Notes under the pieces: generated by a model
Databases searched by the model: none
What the model was told of the DNA's origin: nothing
Seen by the model: the letters and a program-made list of their open reading frames with translations, nothing else
Translations under genes and position numbers: made by a program
DNA from: Paenibacillus sp. R14(2021)
GTDB taxonomy: Bacteria; Bacillota; Bacilli; Paenibacillales; Paenibacillaceae
Assembly: GCF_019431355.1 (NCBI RefSeq)
Contig: NZ_CP080269.1
Coordinates: 744,001-808,000, forward strand
Length of the DNA stretch: 64,000 bases
Direction: 5' to 3'
Shown: positions 63,592 to 64,000 of the stretch, in pieces
Layout of the letters: the number at the start of each line of letters is the position of its first letter
Position numbering within the stretch: the first letter of the stretch is position 1

Positions 63592-64000
63592 TTGGGTAAG
63601 TTAACAGCTTTATTATTCATGATCATGTTTTTTATCGGTACGGATACATTTCTGATTTCGCCGCTAATCCCTACTCTTCAGAAATTGTTTGATATCCCGA
63701 CCGAAATTTCCGGTTGGATGGTGGGAGCCTATGCTTTAGGTTATTCCATATTTGCACTGATTGCCGGACCGCTCTCCGATGGATGGGATCGCAAAAAAGT
63801 CATGTTTTACGGCATGCTTTGTTTTTCGATCTCCACCATTTTATGCGGCTTTGCCACAGGCTTTTGGTCGATGTTCTTATTTCGTTTTTTGGCCGGAATC
63901 AGCGCAGCGTTTACATCGCCTCAAGTCTGGGCTTCCATTCCGGTTTTGTTTCCTGCGGCCAAGAACGCCAAAGTATTCGGAATTGTAATGGCGGGCTTAG
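63592..64000 (+). CDS. MFS transporter (DHA1-like drug efflux), 3' truncated by window edge
   Basis: 136 codons of an open frame run off the window. Start TTG at 63592 lies 8 bases after AAAGGGTGA. Helix 1 (ALLFMIMFFIGTDTFLISPL), helix 2 (GWMVGAYALGYSIFALIAGP), motif A-like loop LSDGWDRKKVMFYG and helices 3-4 (TILCGFATGFWSMFLFRFLA) are characteristic of 12-helix DHA1 proton antiporters. ArsR upstream and triplicated palindromes suggest induction by the exported compound. Confidence 0.85.
   Translation, partial: MGKLTALLFMIMFFIGTDTFLISPLIPTLQKLFDIPTEISGWMVGAYALGYSIFALIAGPLSDGWDRKKVMFYGMLCFSISTILCGFATGFWSMFLFRFLAGISAAFTSPQVWASIPVLFPAAKNAKVFGIVMAGL

Overview
The window looks like the chromosome of an endospore-forming Gram-positive bacterium of the Paenibacillus/Cohnella kind. 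Evidence seen here: a gerA-gerC-gerB germination operon, a YheC/D-type ATP-grasp gene beside an exosporium-like collagen gene, a 1,382-residue surface protease with three S-layer homology (SLH) repeats, and several CUT1 sugar ABC systems, two of them with YesM/YesN-type two-component pairs. AGGAGG-type ribosome sites are common and TTG starts are frequent. Most genes are moderately GC-rich. AT-rich islands at about 2.0-4.2 kb, 22.4-25.5 kb and 58.5-59.8 kb look like accessory DNA.

Layout. 0-1.5 kb: the 3' part of a GH13 sucrose-phosphorylase-like enzyme. 1.6-4.35 kb: AT-rich orphan genes, each followed by a related hairpin-forming repeat, with a broken IS110 transposase that still has a structured leader. 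4.37-8.28 kb: germination operon on the minus strand. 8.6-10.3 kb: a small aromatic-rich protein and a sugar isomerase/epimerase. 10.7-22.2 kb: carbohydrate locus 1 (FAD oxidoreductase with a discoidin-like C-terminus, YesN/YesM pair, LplB/LplC/LplA-type transporter, secreted clan GH-A glycosidase). 22.4-27.3 kb: VOC protein, IS3 remnant, and a spore-surface module (GT2 glycosyltransferase, YheC/D, collagen-like protein). 27.5-36.7 kb: carbohydrate locus 2 (transporter, class II aldolase, GH38 alpha-mannosidase, DeoR regulator, NagA-type deacetylase). 36.9-46.7 kb: carbohydrate locus 3 (transporter, GH43 enzyme, a second binding protein, YesM/YesN pair).

46.7-64 kb: mixed genes. These are a YjdF-type membrane protein, a truncated LysM copy whose full-length partner lies 10 kb away, a tandem metallo-beta-lactamase protein, the SLH protease, a DUF2935 protein, an FAD/Rieske oxidoreductase, the intact LysM protein, a divergent SnoaL-like/TetR pair around a palindrome, MerR, a nucleotide-sugar epimerase-like protein, an APH-fold phosphotransferase, and an ArsR regulator in front of an MFS exporter whose 5' control region is present three times.

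How the genes fit together. The three loci each combine uptake with matching hydrolases or intracellular catabolism. Loci 1 and 3 carry their own sensor/regulator pairs. Locus 2 has a DeoR regulator and a promoter with a CcpA-type cre site. Locus 1 also has a cre-like site. The strongest non-textbook signals are the repeat-bounded orphan genes near 2-4.3 kb, the IS110 leader RNA candidate, the triplicated leader before the MFS gene, and the LysM duplication with a 5' deletion. Functions are inferred from motifs by eye; no similarity search was run.
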